This document shows, one piece after another, positions 35,076 through 47,200 of a stretch of 64,000 nucleotides of DNA. Each line of letters begins with the position of its first letter. Position 1 is the stretch's first letter. Below the pieces are notes generated by a model. It did no database searches, was not told where the DNA came from, and was given only the letters and a program-made list of their open reading frames with translations. The DNA is from Perca fluviatilis. Its lineage: Eukaryota > Chordata > Actinopteri > Perciformes > Percidae. The stretch lies in NCBI RefSeq assembly GCF_010015445.1, contig NC_053133.1, positions 23,021,922 through 23,085,921 on the forward strand, in the 5' to 3' direction. A program made the translations under genes and the position numbers.

Positions 35076-37587
35076 CTAGTAGCCATAAGGTACAGTTGTA
35101 TAGTCTTGGAGCACGCTGATAAGTCATTATTAAACGACCTGTACTTTCCTTGGTGAGTGTGTCGCTTTTGAGATGGAACTGTTTTTGTCGCGTGTTATTG
35201 TGGGAAGGCCGTTGTGGTCAGATGGTTAGGAAGCTGCGGCTTGGTCACAAAGGATTGAACAAGCCCAATTAACCATTCTATGTAACCACTTTGGCATTTG
35301 TGGCATTGAGGGTTACACCCTTGCATTTAACCTGTGTATTTTCCTTGAGCGGTCCTATAAGCATAGCATTTAGGACCCCCGAAACAAACTCCAGTTATAT
35401 AATCTTCGGTAGGAGCCCCACAGACTTGGGCGCATTTAGTTCATCCGTTAAATCGCTAAGGTAAGGACCTAGAGGTGGGATCCACTTTCGCCGTCTCTGC
35501 TTGTGAACAGAATGCTGTCAGTGTCAACATATAAAAATAATGTTCCTGCAGTTTATCCAACAAATCATATAGCTCCATGCGAGCATAGGCTGTGGTCATG
35601 GCCCCTATAAAAACATTCACATCTTTTACTCTGGATGCACCCCCTCTGTGTATCGCCATTGGACAATCGCTACTTCTGGTGAGATGAATGAGAACTGGCG
35701 AACATCAAAGTGTCGCTGAACATGAGCTGTGTGAAGCGGGATGGTTCCGGATTATGAGCTCAGCAGTAGTCATGTTAAGCTACGCGATGGCAAATTTTGC
35801 CCCAAAGACTATTCAGAAGCAATTTATTTGTATGCCTGACAGCTTTGTTAAAACATATCTTGGTCGGATCAAGACGAATGCCTTCGTTGCATAATAGTCA
35901 TCTATGTACTTTTGTTTTTTCTTCCGTTTTGATATGCCCGGGGTATCCTGAAGCTTCTTGCTACGTTTAAGAAATGTTTTAACATAGGCTTTAAAAGCTG
36001 ATCAGTTTTTTCTGGGAAATGCCAAACTTCAGCAATGGAAACAATCTTATACCCCTTTCTCTATGGCTTTCTGTAATTCAAAGCGTCACACAACGCGCCA
36101 GACAACAACCTCTCTTGATCGCTATGTGTGCATGGTGTTGTTTGATTCATCTCAACGGCACACGCCGCACATAGGGGAACATCAGTTTACCGTTACAGTG
36201 GTAGGGCAACACAGGGTGATACAGGCCTCTGGGCGTTGCTACTGTACATTTCACAATGCCAAAGTATTTGTTTATGTCATCAAAATCCTTGTGTATTATT
36301 TGGGGTGTCCTATTGGATAATCTCTTTTAGACTGAACAGTTGGGTACAAACTTGTGAAATCATAGTATCTGATCTTTTCATCATTTTCACCTTGTGGTAC
36401 AGTTTCATTGCATTTGCGGCCTCAAAGAGGGATTCTGCGGATTGAGGCACGCCTGGCTTTTCTTATGTTAACATGAACTCCTTAACGTCTGGGTCATTGT
36501 CCACAGCCTGTCTCCAATCACATTCCACATCACCACAACTTTCAGCTGATGCTTATTTTTTAGAGCAGACACTCTGTTATGGAACTCCGATAGCAGTTCA
36601 CCCTGTGTTTTTTGTTTTTGGTGAGAGGATTGATTTCACCCTGGCGGTTAGCACTTATCACAGCCGTGAAAGAAGCAGCCATTAAATTCATAACACGTGT
36701 GTGTGTCTTCACAATAGCCATCTACAAAGAACTGACCAAATGACTTTTCACCTCTGTTCAGAGCGTTGCTGTATTCAAGGCCCTCTCTGTCTGAAACATA
36801 CTCAAGCCACTGTATTGAAACATCAGAACATGTCTTGTTTTGCCTAAGGTAGGCGCCCCTTCGGTATGTCAGAGCAACAGAATCTTTGGGGAGGAACAAC
36901 GTTTTAAATACACCCATACATAGGGAGGCCAATGTAGGCGATACCATGTGAGGTCCTGAAACCTTATTATGCACTCATTAGGAAGGCTCTGTATTTTGCA
37001 TGCTTTAATTAAAACTTCCGTTATCGTTAACACAATAGCTGAGCAGCTGCTTTTGAGATCCAAAAGGTGTAGTCATGGGACCCGTGCTTGATGCCACCCT
37101 CCATGAGCGTTTTCTTAGAGGCGTCCTCATAGCATCGCACTAACCATATAGAGCTGGTGCGGAATCTGGGACCAATATAATTTCTCGTTCTCTGCAGCTT
37201 ATTGAGATTAGGTATGGGAAAGAAGCCTTTGAGAGATCGAGGAGAACCCATGGCTGCGGTGTTTAGATGAACCATGGGGATAAAACTGAACTTAGTCGAT
37301 CCAAGTTGAAAGTAAAGATTGAATTAATCAGAGAAGCACCCTAGAACCGGCGCTATAGTAGCAGTTGAGGACAAAGTTTCTGACTCTGAATACTCTAAAA
37401 CTATATAACTGTCAAAATACCGTTGCATTTGTACTATAAGAAATTATAGCCTCTGTATTTCTCCTGTCTGTAGTTCTTAATGAATGATGCGACACCGTTT
37501 GTTGTTTACGTAGCAGTTTTTGACCGTCCAACATCATAGCTAAAATTGGCTTCATGAAGCCCACATTGATAACGTGTTAGCGGCCTG
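35076..37587 (-). pseudogene. DNA polymerase B, partial frameshifted copy 1 ending at the N gap
   Basis: This is the C-terminal and catalytic part of the polymerase (compare 44232-46725) in many short frames, for example 36974-36648 with the GCFFHGCDKC motif. It stops at the N gap, where the sequence becomes unlike copy 2 over the final bases. The density of one-base indels rises towards the gap, as expected of poorly corrected read ends. Confidence 0.8.
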
Positions 37588-37660
37588 NNNNNNNNNNNNN
37601 NNNNNNNNNNNNNNNNNNNNNNNNNNNNNNNNNNNNNNNNNNNNNNNNNNNNNNNNNNNN
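37588..37660. other. assembly gap (73 N)
   Basis: A run of 73 unknown bases. The sequence on its right repeats the element from 28536 onward and that on its left ends at the equivalent of about 46725, so the gap sits exactly between two copies of the same segment. Confidence 0.99.
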
Positions 37661-38692
37661 AGGAGGGTTAGGAGGTGTACAGAGCTCCGTGATTCCGTCA
37701 AAGAATGTACCGGCTTGTCTCCAACTATCCCCACGGTTAAAAAGTTTCTGCTGAGGCAGGATGCATATACACTGCACGCCCTGCATTGAAACACTTCCCA
37801 AGAAACAGAGTGATTGTTAATGGTATCGATAAGCAATTTCAGGCTGATTTGGTCGATATGTCTGAATATTCAGCGGAAAGCGATAATGTGCAGTATTTAT
37901 TGACATGTATTGATGTGTTTTCTAAATATGCCTGGGTAATATGTCTTAAAAACAAATCGGGGCCTAACCGTGACAAGTGCCTTTAAAGGAAATATTGGAA
38001 CAAGGGCCGCATACCCCAGAAGCTTCAAACAGACTCTGGAAAGAATTTTATAATAAGGTTTTTCAAAATTGATGACACAATATAAAATTCACCATTTTTT
38101 CCACATCGAGCGCGAAACAAAAGCAAGTGTTGTTGGCGTTTCAATAGGACTTTCAAAACCAGAATGTGGAGATATTTAGCGGCTGTTAACTCGGCCGCTA
38201 TATTGAGGTAGTACAAGATATGGTTGCTGCTTACAACTCTGCATACCATAGGTCAATAAAAATAGCACCGTCCTCATTATGTAAAGACAATGAGAAAACT
38301 GTCTTTAACACTCTGTACAAACTGAAACCACATGGAACAGTGCTGTTTAAATTTCAGATGGGGGACACCGTTAGGATATCAAAGCACAAGGCGTTTTTTA
38401 AGTAAAGGTTCCGAACAGACGTTTACAGATGAGTTTTTACAATATCAAAGCGTATAGGTAGAACTCCTCCTGTTTATATACTGAAAGACAATAGTGTGGG
38501 GAGCGGTGACAGGTACCTTTTCACGGAGCCGAGTTACAGTCTGTAATTGTAGACAAAAAACAAAGTGTTTAAAATTGAGAAAGTGCTGGCTCGAAGAAAC
38601 AGGGCCGTAAAAGCTTGTACTTGTGAAATGGTTAGGATGGCCTCAGAAATTCAATTCATGGCTCTCTGAAAAGACATAGTTGATGTAAGATA
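37661..38692 (+). pseudogene. integrase, frameshifted copy 2 (5' end in the gap)
   Basis: Repeats 28536-29567. Readable segments include NGIDKQFQADLVDM (about 37815-37860) and the AAYNSAYHRSIK region (38224-38259). The stretch QMGDTVRISKHK near 38358 reads in frame here but is broken in copy 1. The two copies have different breaks. Confidence 0.8.
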
Positions 38693-38755
38693 AAAGCGTG
38701 TACCAGTCTTGTAATATTAGTCATTTGTGTTTTGTTAGTGAAAGGTATTGGAGCT

Positions 38756-39523
38756 ATGAATAAGAGCGGATTTTTGTTACGCTGCCTAGTAATGCCTCAC
38801 AATTAGTTTATCAAATAATAAGATTTGGCAATTCAGAACAAAACTGGCTAAACCACTCATATTACAAGAGCCGTATGAAGTTGGTCTTATTGAAATTCAA
38901 TACCCCAGGGTCTGGAATAGTTTCACTGAGAATGATCGCCAAGGTTGATTTCATGCCGAGGCAGCGAAAATGTTCAACAAGCTAAGGCTAACAGTTGGTT
39001 CTTATAATACGATCGACAGCATTGTTAAAAGATATAATATGAAATGTGCTGCTAACCCAACCCTAGCCCACATAACTATGACACACAATCCTATCACTAA
39101 TAAGATTCTTTCACGGGAGGAGGCGGTTGGAATATTGTGTGTTTAAGGACGTCTGGCGAAATTCTTAGGTTCATTCCAGACTCTGTGTTCGAAATTCACA
39201 TTGGCCCTCATTTAAAATGTGCAGCTCCACACCCGGCAGACATTCATGGGAGTCGTTATAATATATTTATTTATAGTGACATTGTGGACTACCAGCTACG
39301 GTTCGGTAGTCATGTACCCTACTCCGTTGTATAAATATCTCTGATGAGAGCAAAGCGTATGCCCACTCTAAGTTGCGACGAAGTCCTCACTACACATCGT
39401 TGGCACCTCGAGTATTACTGATATTCAAATAGAACTTCCGAGACGATCAGAACCAACACATCCCTTTCTCATACGGAAAAGTAATTGTCAAACTACATTT
39501 TTAGACCTGTGAAACAGCATTGA
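38756..39523 (+). pseudogene. penton-like minor capsid protein, frameshifted copy 2
   Basis: Matches 29630-30397 throughout with several one-base indels, for example near 38775, 38935 and 39140. The stop and the one-base spacing to the next ATG are conserved. Confidence 0.8.
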
Positions 39524-39524
39524 A

Positions 39525-39958
39525 ATGATGAGGAAGCGTACACATCCGATGATGGAAGATATATGCACTATTACATGAATCAAGCTGGTGGAGAGTTGCG
39601 GGGTTCATAGGCTCCAGCACAATACGGACATGGATTAGGGGGGATATTCAGAAATTTATGGCGAATGCTGTCCCCCTTTTAAAAAGAGGGTTTAATATAG
39701 CCAAACCTCATCTGAAAACAGCAGCAAGTGGTTTTATTGGTGATGTTGTGACTAATGTCAGGAATGCCGTGGCATCAGACAACAGGGAAATGGGCTAATG
39801 GTGTACAGGCCTAAAAGCATTAAAAGAGCCCCACCAGGATGTGGGCGTAACCGGATTTGTGAACAAAAAGCATAAAAACGCCACCAAAAAGCGAAGGATT
39901 GTCAAAGAGAGGCATCTGTCAGCAGGCGTAGAGCTCGAACCGGCTCTCTGGCCCTGAC
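39525..39958 (+). pseudogene. pX/pVI-like protein, frameshifted copy 2
   Basis: Matches 30399-30836. Indels in the N-terminal third and in the lysine-rich tail break it. Some tail codons appear more family-like here than in copy 1. Confidence 0.7.
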
Positions 39959-39989
39959 AAAGACATATTTTAATTTTACAGAATCAATC

Positions 39990-41311
39990 ATGGCGTTTAT
40001 TCATAATCAGTCCGAAGAGTGTGTGAAGACAGAATTGGATCTGTTTACAGTACCCGTACACACAAACATCTATCGAAAATCAACATTTGTAGAAATCCCC
40101 CAATGTCAGCTCTAGCGGACGCCCGGTCCTATTGAATTTTCATTTACCCTGGCCGGGAGGATTATCTAGACCTTAACGATTCATACTTGTATACCGCGTG
40201 TAAGGATTACAAACCCTGATGGCACATTGTTGGCTATGCGCAGCTGATGTAGGTTTTATAAACTATCCTGGATGCAGTCTTTTTTCCACAAGTAGATATA
40301 ATGTTGGGTGATAGACTGATCACACAGTCTTCAAATCACGTATCCTTATAGAGCCCTTATAGAATGTCTTCTGAATTATGGAGAGGACACGTTGGCTACA
40401 TAATTTAGCACAGGGCTATTTTGTAAGGACACAGCTGGCAAAATGGATGAGACATCTATCACAGGCGATAATGATGGGGTTGGCACAAAGGGGTGAATAC
40501 ACATCCGAAAGCCATATTGTGGAATTAATAGCACCAGTACATTACAGATTTGTTTTTCAAGAAAAACTATTGCTAAATGGTGTTGACATGTCTTTGAAAT
40601 TCATCCGTTCAAAAGGCGACTTTGTACTAATGACCCCTAGGAATGTCAATTCGCTGTGAAAATAATGTCTGCTAGTCTATTTGTCAAAGAAAATAACAGT
40701 TGCACCAACTGTAAAGACTAGCTCATAGTGCGTGCCTTACAGCATACTAATGCAAAATATGCTATTGACAGAGTATCTCTAAAACCTTCTCAATACCTAC
40801 AGGCACCGCGTGTTTTGCAACCAAGGAAACCTGTTCATAGGACAGATTCCTAAATTTGTAGTCATAGCTTTACGTAGATAATGGAAGCATACACAGGATG
40901 CGTATGCCCGTAACCCCTTTAATTTTGGAAACTATAATACAGAATTTATTAGCCTTTATGCAGATGGACAGCCTCACCCAGCCCGTCCTTTTCAGCCCTT
41001 TTTCAAAGAGGACAATATATGCGGGAATATTATCAACTGATTGAATCAACAGGGCGCCATTTAAAAGACCGGTCACTAGCCATAACACGATCTGATTTTG
41101 GGTCTGGTTATCACGCTATTTTGTTTTTAATTTGGAACCCGGCGGTGGGGGTCAGGGAAACGTTTCACTGATTAAGAGCGGCCAGCGTTAAGCTTGGAGA
41201 GTCGCGGTTCAGAAAACCCCTTCCGAGGACTGTGATCCTATCTGCTATTCCGTTTTTGATTCTGTAATCGAAATATCTAACAGAAGGCAAGTCCTATTGG
41301 ATCATTACTAA
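39990..41311 (+). pseudogene. major capsid protein, frameshifted copy 2
   Basis: Matches 30870-32176 with many indels; the longest clean piece is 40378-40659 (MGLAQRGEYTSESHIVEL). Near 40636-40650 the sequence differs from copy 1 at the site where copy 1 loses its frame. Confidence 0.8.
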
Positions 41312-41313
41312 AG

Positions 41314-41830
41314 ATGAATACGATAGAACTCACTAGCGTACTCAGAGAAAAGAATGAATAGAGACACAAATTTCTTAGGAGTAATGCCATGTGATCATCT
41401 CCCAAAAACCGTAGTTTGTAAATTACCCGCTATGTTAGTTGTAAATACGAACCCAGTAATATGCCCGGTGAACACTGGCTAGGTATTTACATTACAGAGA
41501 ACAAGCATGGTTTGTTCTTTGATAGCTTTGGACATCCACCTACCTTTTTTCCTCAGGAAATTAGCAATTTCCTCTTAAAAACAGTGTGGAGATGTGCCAT
41601 TCAACAAAACAAGTTCAAAATAATTATTCTACAACATGTGGACAGCACTGTGTTTTCTTTTTATGTCACATTCAGAAAAAGATTCCTATACTACAAAAGT
41701 ATTGAGCATGTATGGGGCCAATCTTGTATGCAACGATACAATGGTTAGTCATTTTGTTAGCAGAATACATCCAGATGTGTGTCATGATCAGAAATTTAAA
41801 TGTGTACAATGTTCATGTCGCCACCTATAG
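41314..41830 (+). pseudogene. adenain-type protease, frameshifted copy 2
   Basis: Matches 32179-32697. The H54/D70 segment (41461-41580) and the Cys segment (about 41640) fall in different frames after indels near 41345, 41450, 41580 and 41690. Confidence 0.8.
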
Positions 41831-42440
41831 GTAAAAAATTAGTGTAAAAATGGTGTAATGATGTTTTTTTTTTTCAAAAAATAAAGAATGTGGAATATAC
41901 ATGTCTTACGATGTCTCAATTTTTGCATTCCTTTTTTATTTTTTAAAACAAATTATACAGGAAAAATGCATTCAATAGATAAAATTAATGTAAAACATTC
42001 ATTTAATGTCACAGGTTTACATACAACACAGCATTTTCATATGCCTGAAGAAATTACCCACTCAATGGAAAAAAAAATTTAATAAAAAAATATAAAATGT
42101 ATGTCACAAGTTAACATACAACACAGCATTTTCACATAGTTGAATAAAGAAAAAAACACCTGAATAGAAAAAATAATAATAAAAACAGATTTAAAAATAA
42201 AAATAAATTTATGTAAAACATTCATTTAATGTCACCAGTTTACATACAACACTGACTTTTCGCATAGTTGAATAAAGAAAACACACCTCAATAGAAAACA
42301 CATCTCAATAGAAAAATAATAATAAAAATAGGTTTAAAAGTAAAATATATAAAATTAGTGTAATAATAAAAAATAATAAAAATAGGTTTAAAAAAGTAGA
42401 ATATAAAAATTAGTGTAATAATAGAAAAGATTAAAAACTA
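41831..42440. repeat. AT-rich convergent intergenic region (copy 2)
   Basis: Repeats 32698-33330 with length changes almost only in A and T runs. Confidence 0.75.
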
Positions 42441-42490
42441 GCCCGCGAGTCTTAGTAATGGATGGTGTAATACTAAAGGTTCTAGAAGTA

Positions 42491-43229
42491 CTAGTTTGCG
42501 CGTAAATCAGATGCCGTTTGTGTATTAAATACAGGGGCCATTCTTAATGCTCTAGGAGTGCGCGGGGATCGTAAAGCCATCATAGGCGTTTGTGTATTAC
42601 TTCCAGATGATGTATCTGTTTTAAAAGCCTCAATAGAACGGCGTACCCTTGTGTTTGGGATTACGGATATTGGCACATTTAAACTAGCTAACGTTTTTAA
42701 AAATATGTTCCACCCTTTTGGTCTAGAGCGGTCTGCAACATTATTATGGGCTGTGACACTTTTCAGCAGATCATACAGATGACTACCTGGCACATTCTTA
42801 TTTCCAACAACTATTTCCCCTTGATCTGTCAAGATATCTGGTCATGTGTCGGGATAATGAAGCCAATATGTATTCCGCATTTCTTTTGTTTCTTATAGGC
42901 ATATGTTTCAACACTTCTGTTTTTAACATATTTTCTTCTTCATCTTTTGAATCCTTTGAATCAACTTCAGGCATTGATAATGTAATCACACGTTTCTCGC
43001 GTTCACCCTGTTTTATCATGACCAGGTACCTCTGTAGAATACTTGAATATCTTTTAGCTTTTTCATATACATCAATGTCCTGCTGTTTCAATATATCACT
43101 CATGGCTCGGTCCAATTCACTTTGTACAGACTGCCGCAGAGATACATTTGAGGAGTCCGATGTTTGAGGATGCTGTAATGCTGCTAATTGATTTTGTGGA
43201 ACCAAAAACATTTTCTGAGTGTGTTCCAT
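42491..43229 (-). CDS. conserved Maverick protein of unknown role (copy 2, one frameshift)
   Basis: Begins ATG 43229 (MEHTQKMFLVPQNQLAAL), one base after the preceding stop. The first frame runs to 42798 and the second, 42832-42491, continues it, giving about 245 residues. The order is: a helical N-terminal region with DIYE-like text (DILKQQDIDVYEKAKRYSSI), an acidic linker (SKDSKDEEENML), then DQGEIVVGNKNVPGSHLYDLL, a GEI...IPGS-type signature that I recall from many uncharacterised Maverick proteins. The C-terminal 50 residues are S/T/P-rich. Role unknown; a structural or scaffolding part is plausible given its place after the ATPase. Confidence 0.75.
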
Positions 43230-43230
43230 C

Positions 43231-43553
43231 TCAACTCCTGTTGATAAGACTTGCTATGAATGGGATAGCAGCCCCCAGTAGAGGCAGTAGAAACCCTCCT
43301 GTTTGATTGATTGTCTTTTTTTTTTTTTTAAATGTTTAACTTTTTTTTATCAGCTATCAGTCTAATAACTTTCTTCTTTTTCTTTAACAGCTTGTACTGA
43401 ATATTAGACAACGGTATGTGCCCTTGTAAGACATTCAAAGATATTTCACAAAGGGCATTAATAAAGTCTGGACTAAGCGTTGCTCACAATGACACCTACG
43501 TCTCGGGGTGATGCCTTATGTAGCATGTCTAACAATGTAAAATTCCTCTCCAT
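43231..43553 (-). CDS. small lysine-rich conserved Maverick protein (copy 2, frameshifted)
   Basis: ATG 43553 opens MERNFTLLDMLHKASPR. An indel near 43480 shifts the frame, and the lysine-rich middle plus the end (stop at 43231) follow. About 105 residues in total. It sits between ATPase and the conserved protein with almost no spacing, as expected for a compact late-type cluster. Confidence 0.65.
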
Positions 43554-43569
43554 TCGGTTTTGACATTAT

Positions 43570-44229
43570 TACACCTTTTTTCTAAGAGCGTATACAACCT
43601 GCTGTGGGGATATCAAGCGGTTCTGAGTCTTAAAATATCGGGGGTTGTGGTTTTATAATCTATCAATAGATAGCCAAAGGTGTAACTAGTTGCATCGTTA
43701 AAAGCCTCTAAAAATATTTACTATTACGGGGAACATTTGGCGTGCCAGTAAAGCTTATCTGATGTTGATCTCTAGCATTTTTGAAAATAATCATATAGTT
43801 TGTATTCAAACTGATTGTACGACTAGCTTTACCTTGAATAAACAGATTCTGCACTAGATATATACAACTAAGGCGTCTATGATGGACATACTGGGTGAAA
43901 ACTTTTTGAACTTCCAAATTATCACTGGCTGAGTTCATTATACATCGTCTATAATGAGCAAATTATTCTTAGTAGTAGGCAAGAGTGTTTTCGACGTAAG
44001 AACGATTCGGAGACCTTGTACAAAGTTTATATTCAACGTTTTAAGTAATTGATCGTATATTGGTTGCCAGCATGAATAGATGTATACAATGTTATCGATT
44101 TTTTGTGAAATACGCGCACGACATGTTTTCAATAATGTCTTTGACAAAGTATGTTTTTCCACAATTAGAGGGACCACTGATAACAAGGCTGAAAGAGGTG
44201 TTGAAGCCTACCATCAAATCCTGAAACAT
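43570..44229 (-). CDS. FtsK/HerA-type packaging ATPase (copy 2, frameshifted)
   Basis: The start ATG at 44229 lies two bases after the polymerase stop. Walker A (SGPSNCGK, codons about 20-27) is followed by a hydrophobic Walker B strand ending in two acidic residues (NLLIIDDV, near 43940) and a sensor-type segment (LSCIYLVQNLFIQGKASRT, about 43845-43790). Indels near 44155, 43995-43940 and 43710 split the frame, and the exact stop is uncertain. Length is about 220 residues, normal for Maverick ATPases, which pump the genome into the capsid. Confidence 0.85.
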
Positions 44230-44231
44230 CC

Positions 44232-47200
44232 CTAGTAGCCATAAGGTACAGTTTGTATAGTCTTGGACACGCCGTCGTTTTGTGTTAAACGACCTGTACT
44301 TTCCTGGTGAGTGTGTCGTTTTTGAGATGGAACTGTTTTTTGTCGCGTGTTATTGTGAAGGCCGTTGTGGTCAGATGGTTAGGAGGCTGCGGCTGCTTGG
44401 TCACAAAGGATTGAACAAGCCCAATTAACGATTCATGTGTAACCACTTTGGCATTTGTGGCATTGAGGGTTACACCCTTGCATTTAACCTGTGTATTTCC
44501 TTGGCGGTCCTATAAGCATAGCATTTAGGACCCCCGGAAGTAAACTCAGTTATATAATCTTCGGTAGGAGCCCCACAGACTTGGGCGCTATTTAGTTCAT
44601 CCGTTAAATCGCCAAGGTAAGGACCTAGAGGTGGGATCCACTCGCCCGTCTCTGCTTGTGAACAGAATGCTGTCAGTGTCAACATATAAAATAACGTTCC
44701 TGCAGTTTATCCAACAAATCATATAGCTCCATGCGAGCATAGGCTGTGGTCATGGCCCCCTATAAAAACATTCACATCTTTTACTCTGGATACGACCCCC
44801 TCTGTGTATCCCCATTGGACAATCGCTACTTCTGGTGAGATGAATGAGAACTGGCGAACATCAAAAGTACGCTGAACATGAGCTGTGTGAAGCGGGATGG
44901 TTCGGTTATGAGCTCAGCAGTAGTCATGTTACTGCATGGGCAAATTTGCCCCAAAGACTATTCAGAAGCAATTTATTTGTATGCCTGACAGCTTTGTTAA
45001 AACATATCTTGGTCGGATCAAGGACGAATGCCTTCGTGTGCATAATAGTCATCTATGTACTTTTGTTTTTCGTCTTCCGTTTTGATATGCCCAGGGTATC
45101 CTGAAGCTTCTTGCTTACGTTTAAGAAATGTTTTAACATAGGCTTTAAAAAGCTGATCAGTTTTTTCTGGGAAATGCCAAACTTCAGCAATGGAAACAAT
45201 CTTATACCCTTTCTCTATGGCTTTCTGTAATTCAAACGTCACCCAAACGCCAGACAACAACCTCTCTTGATCGCTATGTGTGCATGGTGTTGTTTGATTC
45301 ATCTCAACGGCACACGCCGCACATAGGGGGAACATCAGTTTACCGTTACAGTGGTAGGGCAACACAGGGTGATACAGGCCTCTGGGCGGTGCTACTGTAC
45401 ATTTCACAATGCCAAAGTATTTGTTTATGTCATCAAAATCCTTGTGTATTATTTGGGGGTGTCCTATTGGATAATCTCTTTTAGACTGAACAGTTGGGTA
45501 CAAACTTGTGAAATCATAGTATCTGATCTTTTCATCATTTTCTACCTTGTGGTACAGTTTCATTGCATTTGTGCGGCCTCCAAAGAGGGATTCTCGCGGA
45601 TTGAGACGCCCTGGCTTTTCATATGTTAACATGAACTCCTTAACGTCTGGGTCATTGTCCACAGCCTGTCTCCAATCACATTCCCACATCACCACAACTT
45701 TCAGCTGATGCTTATTTTTTAGAGCAGACACTCTGTTATGGAACTCCGATAGCAGTTCACCCTGTGTTTTTTTTTTGTTTTTGGTGAGAGGATTGATTTC
45801 ACCTGACGCATAGCACTTATCACAGCCGTGAAAGAAGCAGCCATTAAATTCATAACACGTGTGTGTGTCTTCACAATAGCCATCTACAAAGAACTGACCA
45901 AATGACTTTTCACCTCTGTTCAGAGCGTGCTGTATGTCAAGGCCCTCTCTGTCTGAAACATACTCAAGCCACTGTATTGAAACATCAGAACATGTCTTGT
46001 TTTGCCTAAGGTAGGCCCCTTCGTATGTCAGAGCAACAGAATCTTTGGGGAGGAACAACGTTTTAAATACACCCATACATGAGGAGGCCAATGTAGCGTA
46101 TGCAAACGGGTCTAGGCCTGTGCACTCGTGGAAGGCCTCTCTGTATATTTTGCATGCTTTAATCAAAACCGTTACATCGTTAACACAATAGCTGAGCAGC
46201 TCTTTTCGAAAGTCAAAAGGTGTGTCGCGGACCGTAACGTACCACTCCATGAACGTTTTCTTAGAGGCGTCACTCATAGCATCATAACCATATAGAGCTG
46301 GTGCAGGATACGGACCAATATAATTCTCATTCTCTCGCTTGTTAAATTCGTGTGGGAAGAAGCCTTTGAGAAGATCGGAGAACCCCATGGCTGCCGGTGT
46401 TTTAGATAGAGCCATAGGGATAAAACTGAACGAATCGATCCAACGCTGATTGAAAGTAGAATCGATCATCAGAAGCACCCTAGAACCGCGCATAGTAATA
46501 GTTGGACAAAGTTTCTGACTCACCAGATACTCTAAAACTATATAACTGTCAAAACCTGATGCATTGTGTGCTATAAAAGTATAGCCTCTGTATTTCTCCT
46601 GTCTGTAGTTCTTAATGAATGATGCGACACAGTTTGTTGTTTCGTAGCAGTTTTTTTGACCGTCCATATCCATAACGCATACAAAATTAGCTTCATGGCG
46701 CCCACATTGATAACGTGTTTCGAAATCGTAAAAGATATACTTATCACTACTTTCTTTGCGTTCGACGGGTTGTATATAGCAAGAGTGCGTAGTAGCCCCT
46801 AAAGGCTCTCTACAATGTAGGCATTTAGGTTTTTTACAGCTGTGTGGATTTTTCGACACACGATATGTTCGCGTGACAGGACTCCGCAATATTTGATTAT
46901 AGTGGGGGTGTAAAGCCCGTGTTTCCACGTCGGGTTTTTATGGTTTTCAAAACACTGTTGCGATTTGCATATGCGTTTACAGCCTGTGCATTTAATGGTC
47001 TTGTCAGGTATACAATCAGTGTAACACACATTACAAAGCCAACTACAAAGGTGCCCCAGAGGGTTCTGGTAGGTCTTGTAACACCCATCGCAAACGTACG
47101 ACGCCCCAAAAAAAGCCGTTTTATTTACGATGAGATAATAATGTTCGTCATGCAAATACAACCATGCTGTTTTCACATCTGGTTGGTCGTGCGTTTTGAA

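Noticed and set aside
44470..44685. Separate 71-residue gene starting MLTLTAF
   Set aside because: The first residues are an out-of-frame reading of polymerase motif C; the remainder is the polymerase C-terminal part after a base error.
28536..46725. Two separate or nested viral elements in tandem
   Set aside because: Only one pair of TIRs and one target duplication exist. The second copy begins and the first ends exactly at an N gap, with mostly one-base indels between them.
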